A stretch of 64,000 nt of DNA from Cryomorpha sp963741985 (GCA_963741985.1 CAVUKD010000004.1:310001-374000); one strand, 5' to 3'; positions 44,649-57,323 are shown, counted from the first letter of the stretch. Notes: generated by a model from the letters alone, not told the origin. Translations and numbers: made by a program.

Positions 44649-45959
44649 TTAATGCGTTAAAAATTCTACGTATTTTTTGGTGTAATTAAATTCAAAAATG
44701 GCTTGGAGGTATTCGAGCTCTTTTTTATACATCTGTGTTTCAGACATCAACATATCGGTAGTTTTTATAAGTCCTTCCGTAAATCGATCCCGTCGAATGC
44801 GGTAGGCTTCCTCCGACTGTTTCCAGGCAAGTTGGCTGTTGTTCACCTTATTTGTCGCGTCCTGAAGCTGACGATTTGCCTTATTGAGTTCCAGCTGACT
44901 TTGCATTTTATATTGTTGCGCATCCGTCTGGGCTTTTTCATACTCCACTTTAGATTTTTGATACTTCCCAATGGATTTGTATCCATCAAAAAGTGACCAT
45001 GACAGGCTGGCGCCGACGAGGTATCCGCTGGCATTAAAACCAAATGGATCACCGTCATAGATTTGATAACTTCCGAAAGCATTTAGCCTTGGCAGGAAAC
45101 CCATTTTTTCCGACTGAAGCATTTTTCCGTAAGCTTCCGTTGATTTCCCTACGGCTAATATATCCGCCCGGGATTCGGGTACTTCAGATATCTTTTCAAG
45201 GGTTCCGGTTTCCGTATTAATCTCTTCCTCGGGCCGGTAAATCTTACCCGACATATCCTCATCCAAAAGAAAGGCGAGATAGTCAGAGGCGTTTTTCAAA
45301 TTACTCAGGGCCATTTGAAGTTGATTCTTCACTTCATTAACGCGCACTTCAACGTCGAGCACATCCATTTTTTGCAAGAGGCCCTGATCGAAGTAATCCT
45401 GTACAAGCTTCAAATTAGCCTGAGCCGTTGCATTTGCATTTTGAAGCACATCGGTTGCTTTATACGCTATCTGCAATTGCATATACGCCTTTTGCGATTC
45501 CAGATTAAGATATTCAGCCGTGCGTTGGGACTTTAGTTGATAGGCATCCATTTTGCTTTTAGCGGCCTGTCTTTCAAAAAGTCCGTCCACATTAATCAGG
45601 GGTTGCTGCACTTCAATTAGCGTAGCGTAATTGTCAATCTTATCTGGATTGTTCAGCAATGCCGGATTAAAATCGTTTTGAGTTAGTATTTCCTGATTGA
45701 GCTTGGAACCGAAAGCCATCAGGGGGTTAGTGGTCAAAATAGCCGTGTAAGATGCGCTGATACTAGGCAAAAACAAAGCGTTTGACTGACGGTAATCGGC
45801 TTGAGCAGATTCAAAATCCTTCTGAGCCATACGGATCTGAAGATTGGAATCCTGCACCCTCGCCAAGACGTTTTCATTCGAAATTGAAATCGTATCCTGA
45901 GAAAAAACCCGCATGCCCGTAAGGAGAAATACACATACTAAACCTATTCGATACATCAT
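44649..45959 (-). CDS. TolC-family outer-membrane efflux channel
   Basis: 436 residues. Signal peptide (ending GMRVFSQ, about residue 21), then two OEP repeats of long alpha-helices with coiled-coil character (QKDFESAQADYRQSNALFLP and DAQQYKMQSQLELNKANRQL) and the strand motifs SISASYTAIL and LNAFGSYQIY. First gene of the leftward tripartite efflux operon. The 423 bases upstream contain no gene and must hold its promoter. Confidence 0.9.
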   Translation of the reverse strand: MMYRIGLVCVFLLTGMRVFSQDTISISNENVLARVQDSNLQIRMAQKDFESAQADYRQSNALFLPSISASYTAILTTNPLMAFGSKLNQEILTQNDFNPALLNNPDKIDNYATLIEVQQPLINVDGLFERQAAKSKMDAYQLKSQRTAEYLNLESQKAYMQLQIAYKATDVLQNANATAQANLKLVQDYFDQGLLQKMDVLDVEVRVNEVKNQLQMALSNLKNASDYLAFLLDEDMSGKIYRPEEEINTETGTLEKISEVPESRADILAVGKSTEAYGKMLQSEKMGFLPRLNAFGSYQIYDGDPFGFNASGYLVGASLSWSLFDGYKSIGKYQKSKVEYEKAQTDAQQYKMQSQLELNKANRQLQDATNKVNNSQLAWKQSEEAYRIRRDRFTEGLIKTTDMLMSETQMYKKELEYLQAIFEFNYTKKYVEFLTH

Positions 45960-46382
45960 ATTATCACGCTAATTTTTGATGAAAATGACTGCCCTGAAAT
46001 GAATAGGACACCTGTTTTTTTGAAGGCGCAAAATTACCGGATATAGATCTGCGGTTTGGTAACTTATGTTACTCAGCTTATCGTGATAAAAAAGAGGCTA
46101 TTCGTGTCAAGGTATACCCTTGGTAAACCTGCATATCAAACGAATATTTCACAGGCACTTACAGAATATCTCTCCGACATGCCACCTTCGATTTTTAATT
46201 ATCTGAAATGGCACAAATTGCGAAAAGCCGATAAAATCGAAATTGCGCACCCGACTCATTCGGACTGTGTATGCCTGAACAATTGAAAAATTTTTTCAGT
46301 ATGATCAGTTTAGTACCAAAAAGCAAAAAATCGCGTTTTGTATATAGATTATAGGCCGTGACGTCAAAATGAAACCATCAAA
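45960..46382. other. Intergenic region, 423 bases
   Basis: Divergent gap between the efflux operon and a T9SS gene. A 76-codon frame at 46056-46286 has no recognisable product or start context and is not called. The sequence CAAAATGAAA occurs twice in a row just before 46383, so a five-codon frame ends in the ATGA that starts the next gene. No operator-like palindrome is evident. Confidence 0.4.
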
Positions 46383-46994
46383 ATGAAAATCATCCTAAAA
46401 GGGCTTTGCTTTATCTTCGTTATGGGGCTTTCGATAGGTAATATCTTCTCCCAAAGCTTTATCCTGAAAAATTTCAGTCTTTCTCAAATCGAGGAATCCG
46501 TTTTTCTGCGCTGGACTATTTTAGAGGGTGAAACCTGTAACGGGATTAAGATTCATAGGAGCACTGACAGCCTGAATTTTCAGCTGGTAGGTGATATTGC
46601 GGGGGTTTGCGGTAGTCCCGATTTTGCCCAACCTTTTGAGTTTGTAGATCCACATCCGGTAAAAAATAAAACGAACTTCTACAAATTGGAATTGGGCAAT
46701 ACAGGATTCTCAGCTATACGATCTATAGACGTAATTTCCTTGAATGATGAAGGCGTGCTAGTTCTGCCAAATCCAGCTACGAAATCAACAACCATATATT
46801 TCCAAAATGAATACAATAGCCCGCACAGTTTCCGACTCTATTCGGCCACAGGCAAATTGATTCTCGAGATCCGGGGACGGGCAAAATCGTTTGCGCTGAA
46901 TACCTCAAATTTAGAGGCAGGTATTTATATTTTCACCATTTCGGCAAAAGGTGAAAGTTCCGGTGCTGGAGGTAAAATCAGTATTGTGCATTGA
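46383..46994 (+). CDS. T9SS secreted protein, small
   Basis: 203 residues. Signal peptide about 1-23 (ending IGNIFS). The middle (SLSQIEESVFLRWTILEGE, NGIKIHRSTDSLNFQLVGDI, KTNFYKLELGN) is a fibronectin-III-like module common before T9SS sorting domains. It ends in a sorting domain (VLPNPATKSTTIYF, FRLYSATGKLIL, AGIYIFTIS). Function unknown. The last residues (GGKISIVH) differ from the usual KxxV end but length is right. Stand-alone gene. Confidence 0.8.
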   Translation: MKIILKGLCFIFVMGLSIGNIFSQSFILKNFSLSQIEESVFLRWTILEGETCNGIKIHRSTDSLNFQLVGDIAGVCGSPDFAQPFEFVDPHPVKNKTNFYKLELGNTGFSAIRSIDVISLNDEGVLVLPNPATKSTTIYFQNEYNSPHSFRLYSATGKLILEIRGRAKSFALNTSNLEAGIYIFTISAKGESSGAGGKISIVH

Positions 46995-47045
46995 CTTGTA
47001 GAAAAATTTGAAGTCGTAAAATGGTTTTAAATATTTTGGAATAAA

Positions 47046-47732
47046 TCAGCGTAATTTTAAAAACGACTGCAAGTCTTTGTTTGAACCGTAAAGAACCAAA
47101 ATCAGGCCTTCATCCAGAACCACATTGGGGGTTGCAACTCCCTGCACAAGGAAATTGATTTTGGTTTTCCCAACAACAGTTTCCACCTCAGTCCGCTTAA
47201 TGGTCGTAAGAATCAGCAAGTGGTATTTATTCTGAAAATCAATATCCCCAATTTTTTTGTCAATGTATTTCTTCGGTACTTCTGCTTCAATAATACTGTA
47301 ATTATCCCCCAATTCAAATGAATCGACGACATTATTAAGGCATAATTTCTTAGCCCAGCGTTCTGCAGTTTCTTCTTCAGGATGTACGATTTCATCTACT
47401 CCAATAGCCTCAAGCACTTTCTCATGTATAGGGCTCAGGGCCCTGCTTATCAATCTCTTTGCGCGTAGATTCTTAAAAAGTGCTGTAGCCATAACATTTG
47501 CGCCCTGATGTTCACCAATAGCGACAACCACAACATCCGTATCTTTTAAAGGCAGACCGGAAACAGTAAATTCATCGGTGGCATCCATACAAATAGTGTG
47601 GGATATCTTCTCCTTGTAGTAATCAACTTTGGCCATTCGGGTATCGATTCCGATTACCTCATTTCCCTGAGCAGTTAGTTTTTCAGCCAATGAGCCTCCA
47701 AAATTTCCCAATCCGATTATCATGTATTTCAT
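47046..47732 (-). CDS. trkA: Potassium uptake regulatory subunit (TrkA/KtrA type)
   Basis: 228 residues: one RCK_N Rossmann domain (MIIGLGNFGGSLAEKL with GxGxxG at about 7-12, ending near 125) and one RCK_C domain (IDKKIGDIDFQ, VVLDEGLILVLYG). A single RCK unit of this size is the KtrA form that makes an octameric ring below the channel and senses ATP/ADP or NAD(H). It lies 11 bases downstream of the channel gene, so the two are one operon. Confidence 0.9.
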   Translation of the reverse strand: MKYMIIGLGNFGGSLAEKLTAQGNEVIGIDTRMAKVDYYKEKISHTICMDATDEFTVSGLPLKDTDVVVVAIGEHQGANVMATALFKNLRAKRLISRALSPIHEKVLEAIGVDEIVHPEEETAERWAKKLCLNNVVDSFELGDNYSIIEAEVPKKYIDKKIGDIDFQNKYHLLILTTIKRTEVETVVGKTKINFLVQGVATPNVVLDEGLILVLYGSNKDLQSFLKLR

Positions 47733-47743
47733 TTAAAATCGCT

Positions 47744-49489
47744 TTAATTTATGGTAAGTTCCTCTGTAGGATACCGGTAATTTTTATGCTTAACCTTCTG
47801 AAAAACAGCAATAACAACACTCAACATACTCACTCTTCCTACAAACATAACCGCAACAAGAACCAGTTTGCTCAAACTTGTCAGGTCACTCGTTATCCCC
47901 AAACTCAAGCCCACCGTACTGTATGCCGAAAAACATTCGAAAGCAATGCTAATAAGATTTTTCTGTGGCTCGAAAATTGAAACAAACATGATTCCAAAAC
48001 CTATAACAATCAAAGATAAGGCAATTGTTGCAAATGCGCGGCGCACGGATATATCGGCTACCTCGCGGCGAAAAATTTCAATCCGTGATTTTCCTTTAGC
48101 TAGGCTAAAAATATTAAGAGTTGCTATGGCAAAAGTACTCGTTTTAATACCACCTCCGGTTGAAAGCGGCGAAGCGCCTATCCACATCAGGAGAAAAACC
48201 ATCATTAATGTGGGAAGCCGCAAAGCGGCGGTATCGATGGTGTTAAATCCTGCCGTACGTGGCGTGGTTGCACCAAATAAAGCCGTCACAACCTTTCCAA
48301 TTCCGTGGTGATCCGCAAGGGTATTGTGAAACTCGAGCGCATAGAAAACGAAAAAACCGATCAGGGTAAGTGAAAAAGTAGTAACCAGGGTGATCCGACT
48401 ATTCAAATTTAAAATCCAAGGCTTGTATTTTCTACGGTTGCCCGTAAAGAAGAAGAGTTTTGAAACTCGGTATCGGATGTATTTCAAGCTATTGGAAACG
48501 ATTGGAAAACCCAGCCCTCCAAAAACGAAGGTGAGAATGATAATCATTTGAAGGAAATAATTATGCTTAAATCCATCCTGGGCGAGACTATTGGGCAGCG
48601 TTGAGAATCCCGCATTGCAAAAAGCGGAAACCGAGTGAAAAACAGCGAAAAATACTTTGTTCGCTTGGGATTTAAAAACAATTCCATCTACACTGAAATA
48701 GATGAGAAATGCAGAGAATATTTCTATACTAAAAGTGGTGATAAGAATATACTTAAGGGTGGAAAAAACGTCGCCAAGTTTATTGGAACTGGTCATATCG
48801 CTCCACACAAGCTGATTTTCATAAGTGGATCCACCCTTAAAAAAATAGCTGAAATAACTGGCAAAAGTCAGGATTCCTAAACCGCCAACTTGAATTAAAA
48901 TAAGAATAATTCCCTGTCCAAATTCAGTAAAATAGGTGCCTGTATCAACCACGGCGAGACCGGTAACACAAACGGCGCTGGTGGAAGTGAAAAACGCATC
49001 TATGTAAGATATACCCTGGTAGGTGGCTTTTGGTAGCATCAAAAGCAAGGTTCCGAGTTTAATAATCACGAAGAAACTGATAATGAAGAGTTGAGCCGGA
49101 TTGAGTACGGTTCGTTTATAGTTAAGATTGAGTTCAGAAAATTCCCGGATGAAGGTCAGCAGAACTGCAAATTTCACCCAATTGTCATTGTACAGCGTTG
49201 GGTGCAAATAATGGGTATGCGAATTGATAAAATGGAAATACAAAACCCCGATTATCAGCCCGATGGAAACAACGTCGAAAACAACTACTTTTTGAGGAAA
49301 CTTACGCCAACTCTCATAGTACCGCAGTGCTGTAGCCAGGATTCCAAAGAGGAGTACACAAAAATAGTAGCCGTTCAGAAAGGATTGCAGTTCTTCCGAT
49401 TGGGAAAAGCCGAAGTCGAAAACAAAGGCTATAATCCCCAATAAACTAATCCAGAAAGCGATTCGGTAAAACTGCTTTAACTGCGACAT
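47744..49489 (-). CDS. trkH: Potassium uptake channel subunit (TrkH/KtrB type)
   Basis: 581 residues. Four pseudo-repeated selectivity filters: TSAVCVTGLAVVDTG, FCNAGFSTLPNS, TPRTAGFNTID and SAYSTVGLSLGIT, with the filter glycines all present. An N-terminal extension of about 130 residues with three or four extra helices precedes the first filter half, as in many Bacteroidota TrkH proteins. It imports K+ with help of the TrkA/KtrA ring encoded directly downstream. The 540 bases upstream hold no gene. Confidence 0.9.
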   Translation of the reverse strand: MSQLKQFYRIAFWISLLGIIAFVFDFGFSQSEELQSFLNGYYFCVLLFGILATALRYYESWRKFPQKVVVFDVVSIGLIIGVLYFHFINSHTHYLHPTLYNDNWVKFAVLLTFIREFSELNLNYKRTVLNPAQLFIISFFVIIKLGTLLLMLPKATYQGISYIDAFFTSTSAVCVTGLAVVDTGTYFTEFGQGIILILIQVGGLGILTFASYFSYFFKGGSTYENQLVWSDMTSSNKLGDVFSTLKYILITTFSIEIFSAFLIYFSVDGIVFKSQANKVFFAVFHSVSAFCNAGFSTLPNSLAQDGFKHNYFLQMIIILTFVFGGLGFPIVSNSLKYIRYRVSKLFFFTGNRRKYKPWILNLNSRITLVTTFSLTLIGFFVFYALEFHNTLADHHGIGKVVTALFGATTPRTAGFNTIDTAALRLPTLMMVFLLMWIGASPLSTGGGIKTSTFAIATLNIFSLAKGKSRIEIFRREVADISVRRAFATIALSLIVIGFGIMFVSIFEPQKNLISIAFECFSAYSTVGLSLGITSDLTSLSKLVLVAVMFVGRVSMLSVVIAVFQKVKHKNYRYPTEELTIN

Positions 49490-50027
49490 TAGTTGTGCAA
49501 GATTATAATAAACAAGCGTTTTTTAAAGACCTTGAAGTCCGTTATTTCCGAAATCAATGATAGGAACATTGCTCTGCAAATTTTCAATAAAAAAAGAGCG
49601 CAAAGTAAATGAATTTTGGAAGGAAAGGAAAAAGAATCATAAAGGAAATAGTCCGAAAGAAAAACCTCTGTTCACCGAATTAAATTCAGATACAGCCTGA
49701 AAAGGGCAAGATCCTATGTATAGAGAGGCATCGAAGAGTCAAAATGGGTATACAGTCCAATTTTAAGGTTAGATGGTTTGTCTGAGTTTTTAGAATGCGT
49801 CATTCATTTAGTAATCATTCAATGAAGACTGATATATCAACTCATTGAAATTAAAGAGATTCACTACTTATACCCTTAATAATCTAATACTTATAACCGA
49901 AACAAATTTAAAGGCTAATTTCTTGTTATGGCAAAAAAGTAGCGCATAGATTTTAGAATCAGTATTTTATGATCAAATTACTAAATTTGAATGTATTATA
50001 ACCAATTCACTTTAACAAATCATTTCT
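49490..50027. other. Intergenic region, 538 bases, no gene seen
   Basis: AT-rich DNA between the divergent trkH gene and the broken CARDB gene. No supported frame, RNA, repeat or clear promoter box was found. Confidence 0.45.
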
Positions 50028-53000
50028 ATGCTGAAAAATCTACTTCGCACGCTTTTACTTCTTGTTCTCACTTCACCTCTATCCGCTCAACTTAGCGGCA
50101 CCTTAATTGTGGATCCAAATGGAGGTGGAGATTTTACATCTCTTTCCGCGGCAGCTGCGGCTCTAAACAGTCAGGGCATGGCAGGAAACGTAACGCTCAA
50201 ATTGGCCACAGCCCTCTATGCCGAACAAGTACTGTTTGACATTCCAGGCCAAACAGCCAATCAAATGTTGACCATCGAATCCCAAACGGGAAATGGAGCC
50301 GATGTGGTCTTCCGGTTTGAAGAAGCAGTAGAAGACACAAATTATCAATTGGCCTTTACAGAAATTAAAGCCCTCACGATCCAGAATATTTCCATAAACA
50401 CATCCGGTTTGGATTATGGAGCTGGGATTCGCCTTATCGGTGAATGTTCAAATGTGCTAATCGATAATCTCCACCACGACGGCAATAATGATGATCCAGG
50501 AGTAGTGGGGCATTATCATGTCGGGTTTTCATCGGATGCGACGCCCGTTCATGATATTACAATAATAAATTCATATTTTCACCTAGCATCTCCAAGTATT
50601 GGAGTTGGAGTCGGTTTTTTTAATGTCCCGACTTCCGGTCCGAGTACAAATCTGAATTTTCATAACAATACTTTTTTTGACGCAAACGGTATCTACGTGC
50701 AGGTTTCCGAAAATGTAACGATTGAGAACAACGTGTTTTATGGTGAAGAATACCGTCGTGAATCCAGTTGAGATATAATTTCTTGTAGCGGTTTAGTAAG
50801 GATTCAGAACAACCAGATATGGCACAGTAGTTTTGATGCGATCAAAATTTCCAATTGTGTAGGAACTTCAGAAATACCCATTACGGTCGCCAATAATTTT
50901 TTATCGGGAGAAGGAAATCTCGATTTCTCTCACCCAAAATGCAAATCTCTTATTCGCCTACAATTCCGTTTATTGTGATGACGATCTAACACAATTTATT
51001 ACCCATTATGGCAATACCTACACACGTATTGTCAATAATATATTTTATCAAAACAATCCGGATGGGAGTATATTCAACACCCTCTTCGAAGATGAAGCGA
51101 CTTTTGATTACAACTGTTTGTACAGCAATGGCTCCTATGGCATCGGATATGGCGATAGCGGATTTGATAAATTACACCTATGAAGAATTACAAGAACGAT
51201 CAACAGGATACGATACGCATGGCATTTCAGTCCAACCCCTTTTCAGCATTCCCGGCGAGGATCTGCATACCAGCAATGAGGCACTGAATGCCGGCACGCC
51301 TTTGACAGAAGTCACAACCGATATTGATGGTGAAACGCGGAGCAATCTCAGCCCATCAATTGGAGCCGATGAGATAGACGGTGTGGTGATCGTGACTGAT
51401 TTGACCATAGATACAGTGACCACATCAGGGGATTTGAATGCAGGAGATGAACTCAGCGTATCTTGGAGTGGAGCTAATGCCGGAAGCTCACTTTTTCAGT
51501 CCCCATGGATTGATCGAATTTTCCTTTCGGATGACTCGCTACTTGACAACAATGATGTGGAATTAGCAGAGTTTGAAACCACCACAGATTTGAATGCAGG
51601 CCAACCGTATTCACATCAAAAAATTGTGCCTCTCGATCTGGATTTGATAGGCACCAAATATGTGATTGTAAAAGTCAATGCGGATGCCGACTTAGTTGAA
51701 GATGCCTCTAACAATACCGCTATATCAGCACCCATATTTATTACTCCTCCCCCTCTGCCAAATTTGGTAATAACGGATGTTACACTTCCCGACAATGTAT
51801 TCTCAGGTACCGAACTTCAAATTCAATTTACGGTTACAAACCAAGGAGATGCTCCAGCAAGCGGCAATTGGAAAGATATCATTTGGCAGGAGGATCTTCT
51901 TAGCGGATTTACCGATTCCAGAGATCATCACCATACTACCACGTACCCATGGACTACCGCAAACAATCCGATTGGGCTCATGCCCGGCGAATCGTATATC
52001 GGAACGGTAACTGTCGAAACTCCATACATTTATAGCGGCTACACCTATATCTCAGTAGAAACCGATGGTTATGACAACATTATTGAAGAATTGGATGGTA
52101 ATGACAATTTTGCAAATGCCGTTATTGATTCGGTTTTCGTTAGCCAAAGTCCACTTGCTGATTTAGTTATCGAAGATATTCAGGTGCCATCTGAAAGTTT
52201 TGCAGGCGAGGAAATCAATATAAGTTATACGATTAAGAATATCGGTACCGAAACGACCTCGCCGGTTCCACTTCCGTATAATTTTTATTTTGGATATACC
52301 TGGGCTCCTCTCCTTGGCGACTGGGTCGATTACACCTATTTCAGCGATACTACTTTTTCATTTTCCCCCAGTCAATATGAAAATGTTGAAGCCCGGTATG
52401 GAAATTTGAAAGTCGATTCCACTTACGTGGTAAATCAGACCATCCAACTTCCGGAATGTGAGCATGGGCCATATTTCGTTACCATTTATACCGACCGCTG
52501 GAATCATGTTGCCGAATTGGATGAGGATAATAATGCCGCTGTTTCAGATACGATTCATATCATTTCGGTTCCGGGCCCGGATTTAATCCCGACTTCCAAT
52601 GATCCCGTATCAGGATTGGCGAGTAATACAGCTTACACCTTCAGTTATCATATTGATAATCAGGGAGCAGATACTGCTTTTGCAGATTGGCGAGATCGAA
52701 TTTTTATCAGTGATAGTGCCACATTTCAATTCGATATCAATGAAATGATAGCCGATTCAAATCGCACCGAGAATCTTCTTGCAGGTGATGGTGTGGATTA
52801 TGAAATTGCAATCAATATTCCACCGGATCAGTATGGCCAAAAGTATATCTATCTATGGGTAGATGCTGCAAACGAAGTGTGTGAGCAGCCTTTCGATAAT
52901 AACAATATCCTGCAAATACCCGTTCACATCATCCAAAGTCCCGCAGCGGATTTGCAAATCGCGTATTACACACCATCCGGTTCTTATGTAGCCGGCGATC

Positions 53001-56000
53001 CTATTGATCTCTCAGCGGTTTCCACCAATATTGGAAGCGTAGTGCCAAATTCATTCGATTGGACAGATCGAATCTTTCTGAAGAATGAGGTAAGTATAGC
53101 CGATAGTTTTTACACGGAAGTGTATGAACATTCGAGCGGCCTGCCTCCCGATGCGTCCTATTCATTTCCCAATCCTTTTACAATACCGCTGGATATTCAG
53201 CCTGGTTTTTATAGTATTGGAGTGGTGACCGACAACGATGAGGACGTTTGGGAAAATGAATCGGAAGAAAACAATACGGTTCAAAGCGATCCATTCCAGA
53301 TAACTATCGATAGTTCACGCACACCTGATTTAAAGCCAACTTCATTGGCAACCCAATCATGGAATACCGGTGAATATTACTCCATCGAGATCTCGGTTTT
53401 CAATAATCGAGCACCAACAGGTATCGGAACGTGGATAGACCAACTAATCCTCACAGACACGCTTGGCCACGAATTAGCCGCAGCTACAACCCTCTTTTCA
53501 GGAAATGTAGGACATAATCTGGGCTACACGGCAACTTTCGAAATGGAAATTCCATCAGGAACTCCTGAAAACGCATTCCTTATTGCGCGTATTGATACCT
53601 CAAATGAAATTTTTGAATACCAAGAAATCAACAATACCCGGAAATTTCCGATACAAGTAAATGCAGGCCCTACTGCCGATCTTTCGCCCACATCGTTTGA
53701 TACACCTACGGAAGTAAATGCCGGTCAGGATTTGGTGTTTAGCGTTTTGCGAAATAATTTTGGGGAAATCCCCGTAACCAATGCCAATTGGGTAGATCGG
53801 GTACTCCTTTCTCAGGACAATGTTCCCGATGCGAATGATATTTTATTGAGATCATATCCTTTTGTATCAGGACAGATGGATGCAGGATCGACCGAGGCAT
53901 ATACGGACAGTATTCATATTTCACTCACTTTGACCGGCACCTATTATGTAATCTATTATATGGATGCCAATTATCAGGTGGCCGAAGGTGACCTTGAGGA
54001 TAATAACTATGTGGTAAGTGCGGATCCTTTGGAAATTCTGACACCGACACCTGTCGATTTTAGTTCTACACTTCTGGACATTTTCATCAACGACGGCAAT
54101 CCGGAAAATTTACAATACCAGATTAAAAATACCAGCGCGAATGCATTCACAGGTAAGTTGTACAATACCTGGTATTTGTCGGAAGACACCGTATACTCCC
54201 CTACAGATCTTGTACTCGGTGTAGATCAGGTAGCCGACTTCGCAGCGTATGGAAATTATATTCATCTGGAACCCGGTGAATCAAGCAACAGATATGCTGG
54301 TTTCATTTACCAACCTGTCGTTGAAGGTGACTATTATATTATCCAGAAAATAGATGCCTTCCTAAATGTATATGAGACCGATGAGCAAAACAATACGATT
54401 GTTTTCGGACCATTTCATATAAATAATATTCCCGAGATTTTCCCGGATATTACGTATGAAAAGCAGTTCGGAAGAAACCTTCCCCCCCCCAATTATTTCG
54501 CTATGAACGGACTATACATTCCTACTAATTACGATCTCAACGAGCCCAGTTACGATCCAAGTCCAGACAGACATGACTACAAAATAAATGTACCCGACGA
54601 ATATGGAATGATAACCCATATTTGGGAAAATGAACAAGCAAATGAGGCTTTTGGCATTGGTAATGAAACCCAGCCAATTTATGAAATGTATGTGGGTGAA
54701 AATTTTGTACCCGACCCACTAAATTTTGACTTCCGGTTTGACAGTCCTTTACAGGCCGATCAAACCATTCTTGTGCCTGTGGCCGGAGAGCGAATGGATT
54801 ATATCAAAACCCGAGCGCCCTACATTCCACCTCATTACGATCCGACGGTTATTCCTGAGAGTCAATATTTCCTACGTGCTGAATTTAAGCAGTTTAGTGT
54901 ATTTAGTCTCTTTCCTGAAAAGGTGGGAAATGCACATAACGTAACCCTTCGCATTACCGGCTTCGATCTGACCGATGCCTCTGGATTGGATGTGGCCCTA
55001 TTTCTGGGAACAGATACGGTGTATGCTTTCGAGACCTATCCGCAAAACGCATCCGAACTCGTGGCGTATATTGATATGCGTGGGCATGAGGCGGGCGATT
55101 ATCAATTGATGGTTCGCAAAAGAACTTCGGGCGATTATACAATTTGGGAGGAGACGGTAGAAGTTATTGAAGATTTTGGTGCACGCATTTATACGAAAGT
55201 GGGTGCCCCTGCAAGTTCGCGGGTCACTATAGATTTTCCTGTTTCTGTTACGTATGGAAACGACGGATATTCTAATATATATGATATGCTCGTTTTCGTA
55301 GCCTTCTTTATGGATGATTCGACAAGCACAGGGCTACATGTCGATTATTTGGGAAGCACGTACCCCGGTTATTCCGGAAATGGATTTATATCAACGGAAA
55401 ACAATCCGGCTCAACCGATCGAAATTGCTGTATTTGATAATGCCATAATTTACGCGGCCTATGTGCCTATTGTTCATGCACGATCTCGTGAAACTTTCGC
55501 ATTTAAGGTGAGAGGCAAACAGCGAGGAATAATTACCACCCAATCCTCTTTAGCTCTCGTCCAAAGATCTCCATACACGTTTACCGGCCGTGTGGCAGAT
55601 GCAGGAAAGAGCTACTATGTAGACTTTCTCGGAAGGGCGATTGCCTCATCGCAGGATGCTCTAGCTGACTTAGCCAAAACCACAGACTGTGGTCAGGTTT
55701 TAAATGCCGATGCTATGTCGCTGAGATTGGCCCAACAAACTTACAAAGTGGCAAAAATAGCGCGTGGAGCCGAAGATGTTGATAAAAATATTCAAAAAGG
55801 ATATGATGCCGTGTTTGATTCAGATATGAGCGTAATAGATCGTTTCAAAGCCATTAAGGAAGGGATAGATGAGCACAAAAAAGTTGACTTAACGGCCAAT
55901 AAAGATACCCCATTTTACTCCGAGTTGACTGATGTATTTAAATGTATGGGAGATAATAATGAACCTGTACATTTTGAGCAAACGGGAGAATGTGCAAAAA

Positions 56001-57286
56001 CGGCCACTTGGTCTCATGATGGAATAGATTATGTAGTTCCGGTGAATATGCGAGGAATTGGTATACCCAATTGTCCTATACTACCTCCACCTGCAGCGAA
56101 AACAACCCCTGATCCAAAGAGTAATAGCCAAACTAATAATACCGAATCCATAGACCCCAATGAAATTATCGGCCCACGTGGAATTGGACCGGCGCGATTA
56201 GTTGATGGTAAAGATTCATTTGAATACACGGTATTTTTTGAAAACACAGCCGAATCGACTGCGCCTGCCGTGAGAGTGCGCATTGACAATCCACTAGATA
56301 CAAATCTACGTCCCCAGAGTTTGCGCGTAGTATCCTTCGGATTTGCAGATACTTCTTTCCAGTTTAACAACTCTCCTTTCGTACAAAGAACCATCGATTT
56401 GGGAAGTAAATATCAAAACCAGCAATTACATATTATCGCCGGAACCAACCCAGAATCGGGAAAAGCGTTCTTCGAGTTTACAACCCTCAACCCCGAAACA
56501 CAGGGAATCGCTTCAGGAGCTTATGATGGATTTCTTTTGCCAAATGACAGCACCGGACGTGGACAGGGATTTGTAACGTACCTGATTGACCCAGTGTCAG
56601 ATCTCGAGCCAGGAACACAGATAAAAAATAAGGCCTCTATTATTTTTGATGAAAATGAAATTATCGAAACCAATATCTGGAGCAATACCATTTCGGGAGG
56701 AGGACTGGCGAGTAAAGTAGTTGAATTGCCGGAATACAGTACTACAACTTTCCAATTGGATTGGATTAATGAAACACCCGAATTTGCGCCGCCAGTGAAA
56801 TCGTTTGACATATATATCCGCGACATCGACGTAGAGGATTTCTGGACCAAATGGCTTGGGGGCACGAAAGCGCTGAACAAACAATTCACCGGAATACCAG
56901 GACATACGTATGAATTTTACTCCAGAGCTCAGTCTGAAGATGGATTTGAAAGTATTGACGGATCGGCAGATGCAAGTACCACCATTTTTGATTTTAAAGG
57001 CACGATAAATGAAGGGGAGCCGATGCTTTTTCCAAACCCTGCGAGCGATCAAACGCAATTGGCCTACCGCAGCTCAGGCAAAGATATTCCCATGAAAGTG
57101 CGGATGACGGACATTCAGGGAAAACAGCTCTTTGTGCAAGAGTTTACAACCTCGGGCGGCGGTATTCAATTTTTCGAAATTCCTGTTCGGAAATTAAGCG
57201 CAGGAGTATATGTGGTAGAATTGTACGAAAATGATTCACGAAGAGGAAGTACTAAGCTGGTTATGGCAGGATATCCGAAGCAGTAG
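50028..57286 (+). pseudogene. Giant CARDB-repeat T9SS protein, broken near the 5' end
   Basis: The signal peptide (LLLLVLTSPLSAQ) and a right-handed beta-helix domain (NVTLKLATALYAEQVLFDIP) run from 50028 to an in-frame TGA at 50769-50771. The same frame continues coding-like (SGLVRIQNNQIWHSSFDAI) to about 50935, then shifts (NANLLFAYNSVYCDDDL), then shifts again near 51150-51165 (DLINYTYEELQERSTGYD). From there 2,040 codons are open to 57286: a beta-helix end (SPSIGADEID), about seven or eight CARDB repeats (each opening like PNLVITDVTLPDNVFSG), further beta domains, a DUF7619-like region (SIDPNEIIGPRGIG, DSFEYTVFFENTAE) and a T9SS sorting domain (MLFPNPASDQTQLAY). The ATG at 51008 is spurious. 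Repaired length is about 2,420 residues; probably an adhesin. Confidence 0.8.
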
Positions 57287-57323
57287 GTGGTTAAGATGCA
57301 GCAGATTTCAAAAAGAACTTAAC

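Noticed and set aside
46056..46286. 76-codon frame in the gap before the T9SS gene
   Set aside because: No start context, no motif and no conserved look; noncoding DNA is the simpler reading.
50769..50771. TGA as a recoded (selenocysteine or tryptophan) codon
   Set aside because: Two frameshifts follow close by, other genes use TGA as a normal stop, and no selenocysteine genes are seen.
51008..51160. ATG at 51008 as the true start of the giant CARDB protein
   Set aside because: The first 50 codons read the beta-helix DNA in the wrong frame and carry no signal peptide; the gene really begins at 50028.
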